From Lysobacter sp. Root76 (GTDB taxonomy: Bacteria; Pseudomonadota; Gammaproteobacteria; Xanthomonadales; Xanthomonadaceae): DNA of 42,450 bases. Position 1 is the stretch's first letter, and every line of letters begins with the position of its first letter. Position numbers and translations under genes: made by a program. Below the pieces are notes generated by a model that made no database searches, was not told the DNA's origin, and saw only the letters and a list, made by a program, of their open reading frames with translations. This document shows, piece by piece, positions 18,308-27,617 of this stretch. The DNA is taken from assembly GCF_001428685.1 (NCBI RefSeq), contig NZ_LMIK01000010.1:1-42450 (forward strand), written 5' to 3'.

Positions 18308-19159
18308 TCAGCCGCGCTTGAGCGCAATCAGCGCCGAGGTGTCGGATTCGCCCATGCCGCGCTCGATCAGCTCGGCGTAGTCGGCGATGGCCTGGTCGAT
18401 GGTCGCGGTGCGGATGCCGGCATCGCGTGCGATCGCCTGGACGATGCGCAGGTCCTTGAGCATGTGCGCGCACTTGAAGCCCGGCGCGAACTCGTCGCGC
18501 AGCATGGTCGCGCCGCGCTTGTCGAGGAACCAGTTGTTGGCCGCGCCGGCCATCAGCGTCGGCAGCAGGCGCTGCGGGTCCAGGCCGAGCTTCTCGCCCA
18601 GCGCCAAACCTTCGCAGACCGCTTCGTTGATGCCCGCGACCAGCACCTGGTTGACCGCCTTGGTCGCCTGGCCGGCGCCGGTGTCGCCCATGTGGCTGAT
18701 GCGCGCGGCGTAGGCTTCGATCGCCGGGCGCGCACGCTCCAGCACCGCGGCATCGCCGCCGACCATCACCGACAGCTTGCCGTTGCGTGCGCCTTCGACG
18801 CCGCCGGACACCGGCGCATCGAGGAAACCGATGTTGTGCGTGGCCAGCATCGCCGCGCAGCGGCGCGCGGTCTCGACCGCGACCGTGGAATGGTCGACCA
18901 CCACCGCACCGGCCTTGAGCACTTCCGCCAACGCGGCGACGTTCTCCAGCACGTCCGCGTCCAGCGACACGCACAGCGTCACCACGTCGCAGTCGGCGAA
19001 GTTGGCCGCCGAGCGCGCCGCACGCACGTCCAGCTCCGCCGCCATCGCGTCGGCCTTGGCCTGAGTGCGGTTGCCGACCGCGGTCAGCAGCCCCTTGCTG
19101 TGCACGTAGCGCGCCATCGGCGCGCCCATCGCGCCCAGGCCTATGAATCCGACTTTCAT
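18308..19159 (-). CDS. NAD(P)-dependent beta-hydroxyacid dehydrogenase (3-hydroxyisobutyrate dehydrogenase family)
   Basis: The 283-residue oxidoreductase begins with the dinucleotide-binding signature VGFIGLGAMGAPMARY. It has the substrate-binding segment FLDAPVSGGVEGARNGKLSVMVGG and the catalytic-lysine helix GAGQATKAVNQVLVAG, followed by an all-helical C-terminal domain. This is the HIBADH, tartronate-semialdehyde reductase and GLYR1 family. Sequence alone does not fix the substrate. The ATG at 19159 has GGAAGG at good spacing, so the longer frame to 19198 is not used. It lies 26 bp after the YciI gene and 148 bp before REP repeats, as last gene of the speA-yciI strip. Valine catabolism genes are absent nearby, so I prefer the general name. 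Confidence 0.9.
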   Translation of the reverse strand: MKVGFIGLGAMGAPMARYVHSKGLLTAVGNRTQAKADAMAAELDVRAARSAANFADCDVVTLCVSLDADVLENVAALAEVLKAGAVVVDHSTVAVETARRCAAMLATHNIGFLDAPVSGGVEGARNGKLSVMVGGDAAVLERARPAIEAYAARISHMGDTGAGQATKAVNQVLVAGINEAVCEGLALGEKLGLDPQRLLPTLMAGAANNWFLDKRGATMLRDEFAPGFKCAHMLKDLRIVQAIARDAGIRTATIDQAIADYAELIERGMGESDTSALIALKRG

Positions 19160-19185
19160 TTCAACCTTCCGTCCCGTAGGGGTGT

Positions 19186-19437
19186 TCAGACCAGCCATTC
19201 GTAAATCGTGAGCCGCGACGCGCCGGCCAGGTGCAGAGGATCGGTGTGGGCGAGCGCCGTCGCCGCGGCCAGGTCAGGCGCCAGCAGCACGTAGGCGCCG
19301 CCGCTCTTGTCGGAAAACGCGCCCGAGCGTTCCAGGCGGCCCTGCGCGCGCAGCGCGGCAACGAACTCCCTATGCGGCTCGATCACAGCCGCATCGAACG
19401 CCGGCTCGCGCATCGCCAGCACCAGGTACTGCTTCAT
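19186..19437 (-). CDS. YciI family protein
   Basis: This 83-residue protein of the YCII/ferredoxin-like fold starts QYLVLAMREPA and has the HREFVAALRAQGRLERSG segment with the conserved histidine of the family. FSDKSGGAYVLLA and the DPLHLAGASRLTIYEW ending follow. YciI proteins are small dimers related to muconolactone isomerases. The activity of most of them is unknown. The ATG at 19437 has GGGAG at 7 bases. It sits 14 bp after speA and 26 bp before the dehydrogenase gene, so the three are probably one transcript. Confidence 0.88.
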   Translation of the reverse strand: MKQYLVLAMREPAFDAAVIEPHREFVAALRAQGRLERSGAFSDKSGGAYVLLAPDLAAATALAHTDPLHLAGASRLTIYEWLV

Positions 19438-19451
19438 GCCCGAACTCCCGC

Positions 19452-21341
19452 TCACGCCAGCGGCGCGTCGCTGAGATAGGTGTAACCGGTCAGGCCGGCT
19501 TCCAGGTCCGCGTTCAGGCGATCGGATTCCTCGTCCGGCAAGCGCGCGGCGGCGACCTTGTCGCGGTAGGCCTGGCGCAGGTCGGCCAATCGGTAGCCGA
19601 CGTAGTCCAGCATCACATCGGTGGTGTCGCCGCGGCGCTGCTGCACGATCCGGTAGCCGTCGCCGTCGACGCGCACTTCGATCGCATCGGTGTCGCCGAA
19701 CAGGTTGTGGATGTCGCCCAGGATCTCCTGGTACGCGCCGACCAGGAAGAACGCCAGCCGATAGCTTTCGCCGTGCTTCAGGCGGTGCAGCGGCATCGAG
19801 CTGTCCAGCCCCTCGTTCTCGACGTAGGTCTTGACCGTGCCGTCGGAGTCGCAGGTCATGTCGGCGAGGATGCCGCGACGCTGCGGCGCCTCGTCCAGGC
19901 GCTCGATCGGCACGATCGGGAACACCTGGTCGATCGCCCACACGTCCGGGATCGACTCGAACACGCTGAAATTGACGAAGTACTTGTCGACCAGACGGTC
20001 GTTGAGCTCGTCCAGCAGTTCGCGATGGCTCTTCTCGTCGTAGTTCAGACGCTGACGCACCGCATGGGCGATGGCGTAGAACAGGTCGTCGATGCGCGCG
20101 CGATGGGTCAGGTCGATCTGGCCCAGCGCGTACGAGGACAGGCCCTCGCTGTGGTGGTGCTGGGCCTCGTGGAACAGCTCCACCGCCGGGCGCTGGTCGA
20201 GTTCGCCGTGGATCTCGCGCAGGTGGCGCACCACCGCCGGCTCGTCGTCGTGCTCATCGGGGATGCGGCCTTCCGGCGCTTCCTCGACTTCCGACACGTT
20301 GGCGACCAGCACCGCGTGGTGCGCGGTCATCGCGCGGCCGCATTCGGTGACCACGCGCGGCGGGGTCAGGCCGTGCTCGGCGCAGGCTTCGGCCAGCGGC
20401 TGGACGATGCTGTTGGCGTACTGGCCGAGGCCGTAGTTGATCGAGCAGTAGCCGCGCGAACGCGTGCCTTCATAATCGATACCCAGGCCGCCGCCGACGT
20501 CCATGTAGCGCACCTTGGCGCCGAGCTTGGACAGTTCGACGAAGTAACGCGTGGCCTCGCGCATGCCGTTGGCGATGTCGCGCACGTTGGAGATCTGCGA
20601 ACCCATGTGGAAGTGCAGCAGCTGCAGGCAGTCGGTCATGCCGGCGTCGCGCAGCTTCTTCCACAGGTCCAGGACCTGGCGCGGCGACAGCCCGAACTTG
20701 GCTTTGTCGCCGCCGCTGTTCTGCCACTTGCCGGCGCCCAGCGAGGCCAGGCGCATGCGCACGCCCAGGCCGGGCTGTACGCCCAGGGCCTGCGCCTCTT
20801 CGATCACCAGCGCCAGCTCGGACGGCTTTTCGACCACGATGTAGGTCTCCAGCCCGAGCTTGCGGCCGATCAGGGCCAGGCGGATGTACTCGCGGTCCTT
20901 GTAGCCGTTGCAGACGATCAGGCCGCCGGGCCGGCTCAGGGCCAGCACCGCCATCAGTTCGGGCTTGCTGCCCGCTTCCAGGCCGAAGCCCTCGCCGTGG
21001 TGCGAGGCCAGGGTGCCGGCCACGCCCTGATGCTGGTTGACCTTGATCGGGTAGACCGCGGTGTAGCCGCCGGCGTAGTCCCACTCGGCCTGGGCCTGGG
21101 CGAACGCGGCCTGGAGCTTGCCCAGGCGGTCGCCGAGGATGTCCGGGAAGCGCACCAGCACCGGCAGCTTGGCGCCGTTGGCGCGCGCGGCGTCGACCAC
21201 TTCGGGCAGCGGAATCGCCGGCCCGCGCTCGCCGTGCGGCCGCACCGCGATCCGCCCGGCCGTATCGACGTCGAAGTAGCCTTCGGACCAATGCGGAATC
21301 GAGTAGGTCTTGCGGGCCTGATCGAGCGACCAGTCGGACAT
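19452..21341 (-). CDS. speA: Biosynthetic arginine decarboxylase
   Basis: PLP enzyme that converts arginine to agmatine, the first step of putrescine and spermidine synthesis. The 629-residue length is that of the SpeA type. Motifs include the PLP-lysine segment YPIKVNQHQGV, the HFHMGSQISNVRDIA barrel strand, the glycine-rich DVGGGLGIDY, and the C-terminal active-site CDSDGT (Cys from the partner subunit). Start ATG at 21341. A TAGAAT (minus strand, 21375-21380) about 34 bp upstream could be its -10 element, though the -35 is unclear. The gene follows an M48 peptidase on the same strand and is near speE. Agmatine to putrescine needs speB or an agmatine deiminase pathway, not seen here. Confidence 0.96.
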   Translation of the reverse strand: MSDWSLDQARKTYSIPHWSEGYFDVDTAGRIAVRPHGERGPAIPLPEVVDAARANGAKLPVLVRFPDILGDRLGKLQAAFAQAQAEWDYAGGYTAVYPIKVNQHQGVAGTLASHHGEGFGLEAGSKPELMAVLALSRPGGLIVCNGYKDREYIRLALIGRKLGLETYIVVEKPSELALVIEEAQALGVQPGLGVRMRLASLGAGKWQNSGGDKAKFGLSPRQVLDLWKKLRDAGMTDCLQLLHFHMGSQISNVRDIANGMREATRYFVELSKLGAKVRYMDVGGGLGIDYEGTRSRGYCSINYGLGQYANSIVQPLAEACAEHGLTPPRVVTECGRAMTAHHAVLVANVSEVEEAPEGRIPDEHDDEPAVVRHLREIHGELDQRPAVELFHEAQHHHSEGLSSYALGQIDLTHRARIDDLFYAIAHAVRQRLNYDEKSHRELLDELNDRLVDKYFVNFSVFESIPDVWAIDQVFPIVPIERLDEAPQRRGILADMTCDSDGTVKTYVENEGLDSSMPLHRLKHGESYRLAFFLVGAYQEILGDIHNLFGDTDAIEVRVDGDGYRIVQQRRGDTTDVMLDYVGYRLADLRQAYRDKVAAARLPDEESDRLNADLEAGLTGYTYLSDAPLA

Positions 21342-21422
21342 CGGCGTGACACCACGGATACGGAGGGGACGCGCATTCTACCGTCCCCGTTCGCTCAAGC
21401 CGTCGACATCGCCTGAACGGCG

Positions 21423-23279
21423 TCAGGCCGGCCCGTAGACCGGCGCCCCGGCCACCGCCTTGATCCGCTTGGCCAGCTTGCGCTGGCTGGAGGCGTGCAC
21501 GGCGACGAAGCTGCCGGGCAGCTCGAGCGCGTCGACCACCTTCTGCAGCATGCCGTCCTCGGTCCAGGCCATCCCGCGCAGGGTCACCACCACCACGTAA
21601 TGCGGCACCCCGGTGTCGTCGCCGTCGATGTGCTTGCGCGCGATCCAGGCCTGCTTGACGTGGCCGGCGCGCTGCAAGCCGTCCGCCGCGACGCGCAGCG
21701 CCTCGGCGTCGAGGCCGTGTTCGAGGTAGCGGTCCTTCTTGGCGTCGACTCGCTCGCGCGCCTGCATGGCGACGTCGCGGCGCTGGTGCAGGGCGCGCAG
21801 GCGCGAGATCGTCGCGCCGAAGCCGGCCTCGTCGTCGGCCTGGCGGTAGTACTGCGCGAGCAGCTGCAGCGCCTGTTCCAGCAGATTTTCGTCGAGCTCG
21901 ATCGCGCGCTCCAGGTAGGCCACGCCTTCGGCGTCCTGGCGATCCAGCAGCAGCGTGCCCAGGCGGGCCTGGGCCAGGGCGTCGTCGGGCCGCGCGGCCA
22001 CGGCCGCACGGTACAGCGGGGCCGCGTCGGCGTCCGGGCGCAGCACTTCGACCAGACGCGCGTACTCGCCCAGTTCGGTGTCGGCGAGCGCATCGGCGCG
22101 CGTCTCCAGCTCGGCCAGGCGCTCGACATCCTGAGTGTGGCGATCATGGCGCTCGCGCCAGTTCTCGGCGACGTGCTCGCGCCATTCCTGGCTGAAACGC
22201 TCCTGCAAGCTGTCCAGCAGCGGGCCGAGCAGATCCTCGGCGGCCGAGCGCACCGGCGCGGGCACCGCCACCGGCGCCTGCCCCAGGGCCTGCAGGCGCT
22301 GGGCCAGGGTGGGATGGGTGTCGTCCAGGCCGGGCGCCTCGTCCAGCAGTTCCTGCAGGCGCACCGGCTCGTCCTGGCTGGCGGCGGCGAAGCTGCCGGC
22401 CATATCGCGGAACAGCTGCTGCGGCGGCTGCGGCCGGGTCTGCACGCTGCGCTCGACGTCGGGCCAGAAATCCCGCTGCAAGCGCGCGCTGCCCAGGCCG
22501 ACCCGCTGCAGCGCCTGCGCCATGGTCGGCGCACCGGTCACGCGCGCGGCGGTGGCGTCGGCGTCGTACTCCTGCGCGCGCGCCAGCACGAAGCTGTAGG
22601 CGTCGAAGTACGGCGCGTACCAATCGAAGAAGCGCCGGAACAACGCGGTCGTCCACGAACGCCGCATCGCCAGCTCCTCCAGGAACCGGTACCAGCTCAC
22701 CCGGACCCGGTAGATCCAGCCGGAAAAACGCCCGTGGCCGCCGCCGAAATGACCGAACTCGTGCGCGATCACCGCCGCGAACTGCTCGCGGCTGAGCAAC
22801 TGCATCAGCGGCAGACCGATCACCAGGTAATGGGTGTGCCCGAGCAGGCCCAGCGCGCGCGGCACGCTGGCCGCGCCGGCGTTGAGCTGCGGATCGATGA
22901 TGATGTCGTGCAACGGCGGCGCCTGGGTCTGGGCGCGCAGACGCTCGATCTCGGCGCGCAGCTCCGGGGCCTCGTCCGGCGCCAGCACGTGGCCGGTCGG
23001 CGGTTCGAACTTCACCCAGATCGCCTTGATCACGAACCAGCCGAACGCGACGGGTATCCAGACGACCTTGATCAGCTTCACCAGCAGGATCGGACTGATC
23101 GCCAGCAGCGCCAGCACCAGCCCCGCCGACATTCCCAGCGCCAGCAGCACCGTGCCGCCCAGCACCGCGAAGCCCAGGCCCGCCAGCAGGGCCAGTTTGA
23201 ACTTGTAACGTCCCGGCGCGCGCTGCGCCTCCTGCTCCAGGCGCTCGACGAGCCCCCGGTACCGTGCGACCGATGCCAT
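21423..23279 (-). CDS. M48 family zinc peptidase with TPR-like C-terminus
   Basis: Membrane-bound gluzincin protease of the HtpX/Ste24 class. The 618-residue protein has two hydrophobic segments (about residues 28-50 and 52-75) and a cytoplasmic or periplasmic domain with HEFGH (near residue 173) as zinc site. The third ligand is probably a Glu in AQEYDADATA. The C-terminal half is helical with repeated AQARLGTLLLDRQDAEGVAYL-type units, as in TPR. A short domain ending at VYGPA closes the protein. The ATG at 23279 follows GGGGGAGG. A GTG three codons earlier (23288) is possible. It is divergent from speE and precedes speA. A quality-control role is the family default. The substrate is unknown. 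Confidence 0.88.
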   Translation of the reverse strand: MASVARYRGLVERLEQEAQRAPGRYKFKLALLAGLGFAVLGGTVLLALGMSAGLVLALLAISPILLVKLIKVVWIPVAFGWFVIKAIWVKFEPPTGHVLAPDEAPELRAEIERLRAQTQAPPLHDIIIDPQLNAGAASVPRALGLLGHTHYLVIGLPLMQLLSREQFAAVIAHEFGHFGGGHGRFSGWIYRVRVSWYRFLEELAMRRSWTTALFRRFFDWYAPYFDAYSFVLARAQEYDADATAARVTGAPTMAQALQRVGLGSARLQRDFWPDVERSVQTRPQPPQQLFRDMAGSFAAASQDEPVRLQELLDEAPGLDDTHPTLAQRLQALGQAPVAVPAPVRSAAEDLLGPLLDSLQERFSQEWREHVAENWRERHDRHTQDVERLAELETRADALADTELGEYARLVEVLRPDADAAPLYRAAVAARPDDALAQARLGTLLLDRQDAEGVAYLERAIELDENLLEQALQLLAQYYRQADDEAGFGATISRLRALHQRRDVAMQARERVDAKKDRYLEHGLDAEALRVAADGLQRAGHVKQAWIARKHIDGDDTGVPHYVVVVTLRGMAWTEDGMLQKVVDALELPGSFVAVHASSQRKLAKRIKAVAGAPVYGPA

Positions 23280-23456
23280 CCCTGCCACCTCCCCCTGACT
23301 GGGGCCATTTTAGGACAGGCCGGGCGCCTAACGCGCGGTCCGTTACAATGCCGCCCCCCGCCTTATCGCAGCGCCCGCACGTCACGGCGCATCGCAGCCG
23401 TCATCCGCGGCCGCTACCCTGGAAGGCGCGACCAACTTCCCTCTGGAACCACCCGC

Positions 23457-24320
23457 ATGAGCAGCACCGACAGCACCTGGAAGTACGAGAATTTCGAGCC
23501 CGCCGGTTCGGCCATCGGCTACCGCATCACCCGCAAGCTCGACGAGGTCCAGTCGCCGTTCCAGAAGATCGAGATCTTCGAGAGCACCGACTGGGGCAAC
23601 GTCATGCTGATCGACGGCGCGATGATGCTGACCACGCGCGACAACTTCCTCTACCACGAGATGATGTCGCACCCGGCGCTGTTCACCCATGCCGCGCCCA
23701 AGAACGTCGTCATCATCGGCGGCGGCGACTGCGGCACCCTGCGCGAAGTGCTCAAGCACCCCGGCGTCGAAGAAGCCGTGCAGTGCGACATCGACGAGCA
23801 GGTCACGCGCATGGCCGAGAAGTGGTTCCCGGAACTGTGCGAACGCAACAGCGACCCGCGCGCCCAGCTGCTGTTCGACGACGGCATCGCCTACATGGCC
23901 AACCGCGCGCCGGGCAGCGTCGACATCATCATCGTCGACTCCACCGACCCGGTCGGCCCGGCCGAAGGCCTGTTCAACAAGGCCTTTTACGAAAGCTGCT
24001 TCCGTGCGCTCAAGGACGACGGCATCCTGGTCCAGCAGTCGGAATCGCCGCTGGTCCTGCTCGAACTGATCAAGGAAATGCGCGGCGAGATGGGCAAGGC
24101 CGGCTTCGCCGGCTTCCAGACCCTGCCGTTCCCGCAGCCGTGCTACCCGACCGGCTGGTGGAGCTGCACCCTGGCGCGCAAGTCCAAGTCCGATGGCTTC
24201 GGCTTCCGCGACACCGACGCGCGCGGCAAGGGCTTCGACACCTTGTATTACAGCGCCGACATCCACCGCGGCGCGCAGACCCTGCCGCCGTTCGTGGCCG
24301 CGGCCCTGGGCGAGGGCTGA
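23457..24320 (+). CDS. speE: Spermidine synthase
   Basis: Aminopropyltransferase: putrescine plus decarboxylated SAM gives spermidine and methylthioadenosine. The 287-residue protein shows the N-terminal beta domain ending FLYHEMMSHPAL, the gate/cofactor motif VVIIGGGDCGTLREVLKH, the IDEQVTRMAEKWFP helix, and the active-site DIIIVDSTDPVGPAEGLF. The downstream segment FPQPCYPTGWWSCTLA is also typical. Length fits the bacterial family. A TACAAT at 23344-23349 may be a -10 element. The gene is divergent from the M48-speA strip, so polyamine synthesis is split over two facing transcripts. No speD is present in the window. Confidence 0.96.
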   Translation: MSSTDSTWKYENFEPAGSAIGYRITRKLDEVQSPFQKIEIFESTDWGNVMLIDGAMMLTTRDNFLYHEMMSHPALFTHAAPKNVVIIGGGDCGTLREVLKHPGVEEAVQCDIDEQVTRMAEKWFPELCERNSDPRAQLLFDDGIAYMANRAPGSVDIIIVDSTDPVGPAEGLFNKAFYESCFRALKDDGILVQQSESPLVLLELIKEMRGEMGKAGFAGFQTLPFPQPCYPTGWWSCTLARKSKSDGFGFRDTDARGKGFDTLYYSADIHRGAQTLPPFVAAALGEG

Positions 24321-24599
24321 TCCGGCATCGGGCGCAGGTCGGGCGAACGCCTGGCCCTGCGCCCGATACGCGAACTCGCGGCGGCCGTTGCGGCCGCCGC
24401 TGCTTCGGGTCCGCCTGCCCTCAGCGGAATGCCGCCATCGCCATCGTCGGCGCACGCGCTCGATAGCGCGAGCGCGAGCCACTTTGCCGCGGTCCGCGTA
24501 CAGGCACTTCGTGGCTTCGACATCGCACTATCCCTCGAACTGCGCCAGATCTTGCGGCGAACGCGCGGCCCGCTCGGCACCACGGCACTACGAGCGGCC
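24321..24599. other. Non-coding gap after speE with a strong hairpin
   Basis: A 12-bp perfect stem (ATCGGGCGCAGG at 24327-24338 and its complement at 24356-24367) follows the speE stop by 6 bp and probably helps end that transcript, although no U-tract follows. The remaining 230 bp up to the YeiH gene hold a second short GCGGCGGCCG-type palindrome and nothing coding that I can support. Confidence 0.6.
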
Positions 24600-25679
24600 T
24601 TATCCGCCGCCAGCGACCCAGCGCATCGCCAGGCAATTGAGCGCGTAACCGCCCACCGTCAACAGCGCGAACAGCAGCGCGGCGAGCAATAAAGGTCTGG
24701 CGCCGGCCTGGCGGATCGCACTGAGCTGGGTGCGCAGGCCGAGCGCGGCCATCGCCATCGCCAGCAGTGCGGTGTCCAGCTGGACGATGGTCGCGGTCCA
24801 GACCGGCGGCAGCGGCAGCAGCGAGTGCAGGCCGCTGACCGCGATGAAGGCGAGCGCGAACCACGGCATCGCCAGTTTCGGGCGCGTGCCGTCGGCGCCG
24901 CGGGTGCCGCGCGCCGACAACAGCAGCAGGAAAGGCGCCAGCAGCATCACCCGCAGCATCTTCTCGATCACCGCCGTCGAGGCGGCGGTTGCGCCGATTG
25001 CCTGACCCGCCACGACCACTTGCGCGACCTCGTGCACGGTCGAGCCGACGTACAGCCCGTAGGCGTGCTCGCTCAGGCCCAGGTGCGGATACAGCCAGGG
25101 GTAGACGAACATGCCGATGGTGCCGAACACGACCACCGTCGCGACGGCGACCGACACCTGATGCGCGCGGGCGCGCAGCACCGGCTCGGTCGCCATCACC
25201 GCGGCCGCGCCGCAGATCGCGCTGCCGGCGCCGATCAGCATCGCCGTCTCGCGGTCCAGCTTCAGCCAGCGCGTGCCCAGCCAGACCGCCAGACCGAACA
25301 CCGAGGCCACGACCACGACATCCACCACCAGCCCGGCGATGCCGACCGCAGCCAGGTCCTGAAACCCGACCCGGAATCCGTACAGCACGATCCCCAAGCG
25401 CAGCAATCGGCTGCGGCACAGGTCCACACCGGGGCCGGCCACGACGGCGATGCGGGCGAAAGCGGTATTGCCGACGGCGATGCCGAGCACGATCGCCAGG
25501 GTCAACGCGCTCAGTCCCAGACCGCGCAGCGGCGCCCACTCGCCCAAGGTCCAGGCCAGCGCGGCGATCGCCGCCGCCAAAGCCAGGCCAGGCGTCCACA
25601 CCGCCAGACGTCGCAACGCGGTGCGGGGCGTGGTGGACAGCTGGGTGGTTTCGTAGGCGACGGACACGGGGCGCTCCAT
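24600..25679 (-). CDS. YeiH/PSE-family putative inorganic anion (sulfate) exporter
   Basis: Inner-membrane protein of 359 residues with about 10 hydrophobic segments. Family signatures include ALTLAIVLGIAVGN, LRLGIVLYGFRVGFQDL, and the highly conserved IGAGSAICGAAAVMATEPVLRA. Another is YGLYVGSTVHEVAQVVVAG. The family (UPF0324, conserved hypothetical protein 698) is annotated as putative sulfate exporter, but activity is poorly tested. The ATG at 25679 gives a normal family length. The gene is divergent from a LysR regulator with 76 bp between them, the classical yeiH-yeiE arrangement, so that regulator probably controls it. Confidence 0.9.
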   Translation of the reverse strand: MERPVSVAYETTQLSTTPRTALRRLAVWTPGLALAAAIAALAWTLGEWAPLRGLGLSALTLAIVLGIAVGNTAFARIAVVAGPGVDLCRSRLLRLGIVLYGFRVGFQDLAAVGIAGLVVDVVVVASVFGLAVWLGTRWLKLDRETAMLIGAGSAICGAAAVMATEPVLRARAHQVSVAVATVVVFGTIGMFVYPWLYPHLGLSEHAYGLYVGSTVHEVAQVVVAGQAIGATAASTAVIEKMLRVMLLAPFLLLLSARGTRGADGTRPKLAMPWFALAFIAVSGLHSLLPLPPVWTATIVQLDTALLAMAMAALGLRTQLSAIRQAGARPLLLAALLFALLTVGGYALNCLAMRWVAGGG

Positions 25680-25755
25680 GGCGAAGGGCGCCACGGTAGG
25701 CCGCCGCGGTACCGGCGTCCAATGCATATAATTCCATGATCCATGAATCTGGCTC
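25680..25755. promoter_or_regulatory. Divergent yeiH/LysR control region
   Basis: This 76-bp intergenic stretch has a consensus -10 (TATAAT, 25727-25732, plus strand) for the regulator gene. It is AT-rich compared with its surroundings. TTCCATGATCCATGAA overlaps and follows it (25732-25747), an imperfect dyad with two CATG boxes that fits a LysR-type site (T-N11-A). Binding there would allow autorepression and control of the exporter. Confidence 0.5.
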
Positions 25756-26700
25756 ATGCCGATGAACCTGCATCTGCTGCGCACCTTCCTGACCGTGGTC
25801 GAGGCCCAGAACTTCTCGCGCGCGGCGCAGCTGCTGTTCGTAAGCCAGTCGGCGGTGTCCAAGGCGGTACGCGAACTCGAACACCAGCTCGACCTGCCGC
25901 TGCTGGAGCGCGGCGGCGCCGAGGGCAAGGCCCTGCGCGGCGTGGCCCTGACCGAGCACGGCCGCGCGGTGTTCGAACATGCGCGTGCGATCTTCGCCCT
26001 GGAACGCGCCGCCAGCGAAGACGTGCGCGACCGGGCCGAGCTGCGCCAGGGCAGGCTGCGCATCGGCGCCAGCACCACCGTCGCCGCGTACTGGCTGCCG
26101 CAGGCGATCGCCGCGTTCGCGCGTCGTCACCCCACGCTGGAACTGGAGCTGGTGGTCGGCAACACCGACGAGGTCAGCCGCGCGCTGATCGATTGCCGGG
26201 TCGATGTCGGCTACGTCGAAGGCGAAGTCGCCGATGCGCGGATCGCGGCCTCGCTGTGGCGCACCGAAGCGCTACGCCTGATCGCCGCCGGCGATGGCGT
26301 CGCGGCCCGCAGCAAACGCATGACCGCCAGCGCCTTGGCCGAGCAGACCTGGTTGCTGCGCGAACCCGGCTCCGGCACGCGCCAGGCCGCGCAGGCCTGG
26401 TTCGACGCCCAGGGCATCGTGCCCGCACGCGCCATCGAGATCGGCAGCAACGAGGCCATCGCGCGCGCGGCAGCCGCGGGCGCGGGCGTCGCCCTGTTGC
26501 CGGAAACCGTGGTCGCCGATCTGGTGGCGATCGGACGGCTGCGCACGATCGCGCTCGTCGGCGACGCCAACGCCGCCACGCGGCCCTTGTACCGATTGGA
26601 GCTGCTCAATCGCCCGCAGGCGCCGGCATTGCGTGCGTTCCTGGCGCTGGACGCGGATTCGACCGCGTCGCGCGCGCGTCAGGCCAAGCCGGGTACGTGA
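25756..26700 (+). CDS. LysR-type transcriptional regulator (YeiE-like)
   Basis: The 314-residue regulator has an N-terminal winged HTH (LRTFLTVVEAQNFSRAAQLL, then SQSAVSKAVRELE) and a C-terminal periplasmic-binding-like effector domain from about residue 95 (LRIGASTTVAAYWLPQAI), with the GSNEAIARAAAAGAGVALLP block near 230. This matches the YeiE/CysB-like branch. It is divergent from the yeiH homologue, which it probably regulates. Start ATG at 25756 lies about 24 bp from a perfect TATAAT, so the leader is very short. ATG at 25762 is an alternative that matches the common MNLHLLRTF start. Confidence 0.93.
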   Translation: MPMNLHLLRTFLTVVEAQNFSRAAQLLFVSQSAVSKAVRELEHQLDLPLLERGGAEGKALRGVALTEHGRAVFEHARAIFALERAASEDVRDRAELRQGRLRIGASTTVAAYWLPQAIAAFARRHPTLELELVVGNTDEVSRALIDCRVDVGYVEGEVADARIAASLWRTEALRLIAAGDGVAARSKRMTASALAEQTWLLREPGSGTRQAAQAWFDAQGIVPARAIEIGSNEAIARAAAAGAGVALLPETVVADLVAIGRLRTIALVGDANAATRPLYRLELLNRPQAPALRAFLALDADSTASRARQAKPGT

Positions 26701-26728
26701 CGCGCGCGATTGCGCCGCCGCAACGCCC

Positions 26729-27232
<504 letters not shown>

Positions 27233-27238
27233 TTACCG

Positions 27239-27262
27239 CAGTGTCAGATTTTTCTGACAGTG
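27239..27262. promoter_or_regulatory. Near-perfect 24-bp palindrome in the glnB-ubiK intergenic region
   Basis: TGTCAGA (27242-27248) and its exact complement TCTGACA (27253-27259) flank TTTT, and CA/TG pairs extend the dyad past one G-G mismatch. It lies 172 bp upstream of glnB and 79 bp upstream of ubiK. It is more symmetrical than expected by chance in this GC-rich DNA. It could be an operator or, on the plus strand, a weak hairpin. It does not match the NtrC consensus. Confidence 0.5.
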
Positions 27263-27340
27263 CGATGCGGCCCACACCTACGGCGCCGCCCCGGCCACGA
27301 GGCCAAGCTGGCCACGTCCCCCGGATAGAGTCCCGACCCG

Positions 27341-27607
27341 ATGATCGACCTGAACCATATCGACGACCTCGCCCGCCGCCTGGGCTCGCTGTTGCCGCCC
27401 GGCGTGCGCGAAGGCCGCGAGGAAATGCAGCAGAACTTCAAGGCCGTGCTGCAGAGCGGGCTGGCCAAGCTGGACCTGGTCACGCGCGAGGAATTCGAAG
27501 TGCAGCGCGCGGTCCTGTTGCGCACGCGCGAGAAGCTGGACGAACTGCAACGCACCGTGGCCGAGCTGGAAGCGCAGCTGGGCCAGTCCGCACCGCCCCA
27601 ACACTGA
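27341..27607 (+). CDS. ubiK: Ubiquinone biosynthesis accessory factor UbiK (BMFP/DUF526)
   Basis: An 88-residue helical protein that supports aerobic ubiquinone synthesis in Proteobacteria as a UbiJ partner in the Ubi complex. It has the DUF526 layout: an N-terminal amphipathic helix (IDLNHIDDLARRLGSLLP), a central EEMQQNFKAVLQSGLAKLDLVTREEFEVQ, and a C-terminal coiled coil with RTREKLDELQRTVAELEAQL. The VTREEFEVQRAVL block is the best-conserved part of the family. It lies 10 bp before comM. ATG at 27341 lies shortly after ATAGAG. Confidence 0.92.
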   Translation: MIDLNHIDDLARRLGSLLPPGVREGREEMQQNFKAVLQSGLAKLDLVTREEFEVQRAVLLRTREKLDELQRTVAELEAQLGQSAPPQH

Positions 27608-27617
27608 GCCTGCCGCC

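Noticed and set aside
24429-24692. Small plus-strand ORF after speE
   Set aside because: It overlaps the end of the YeiH gene antisense, with no Shine-Dalgarno and no family features.
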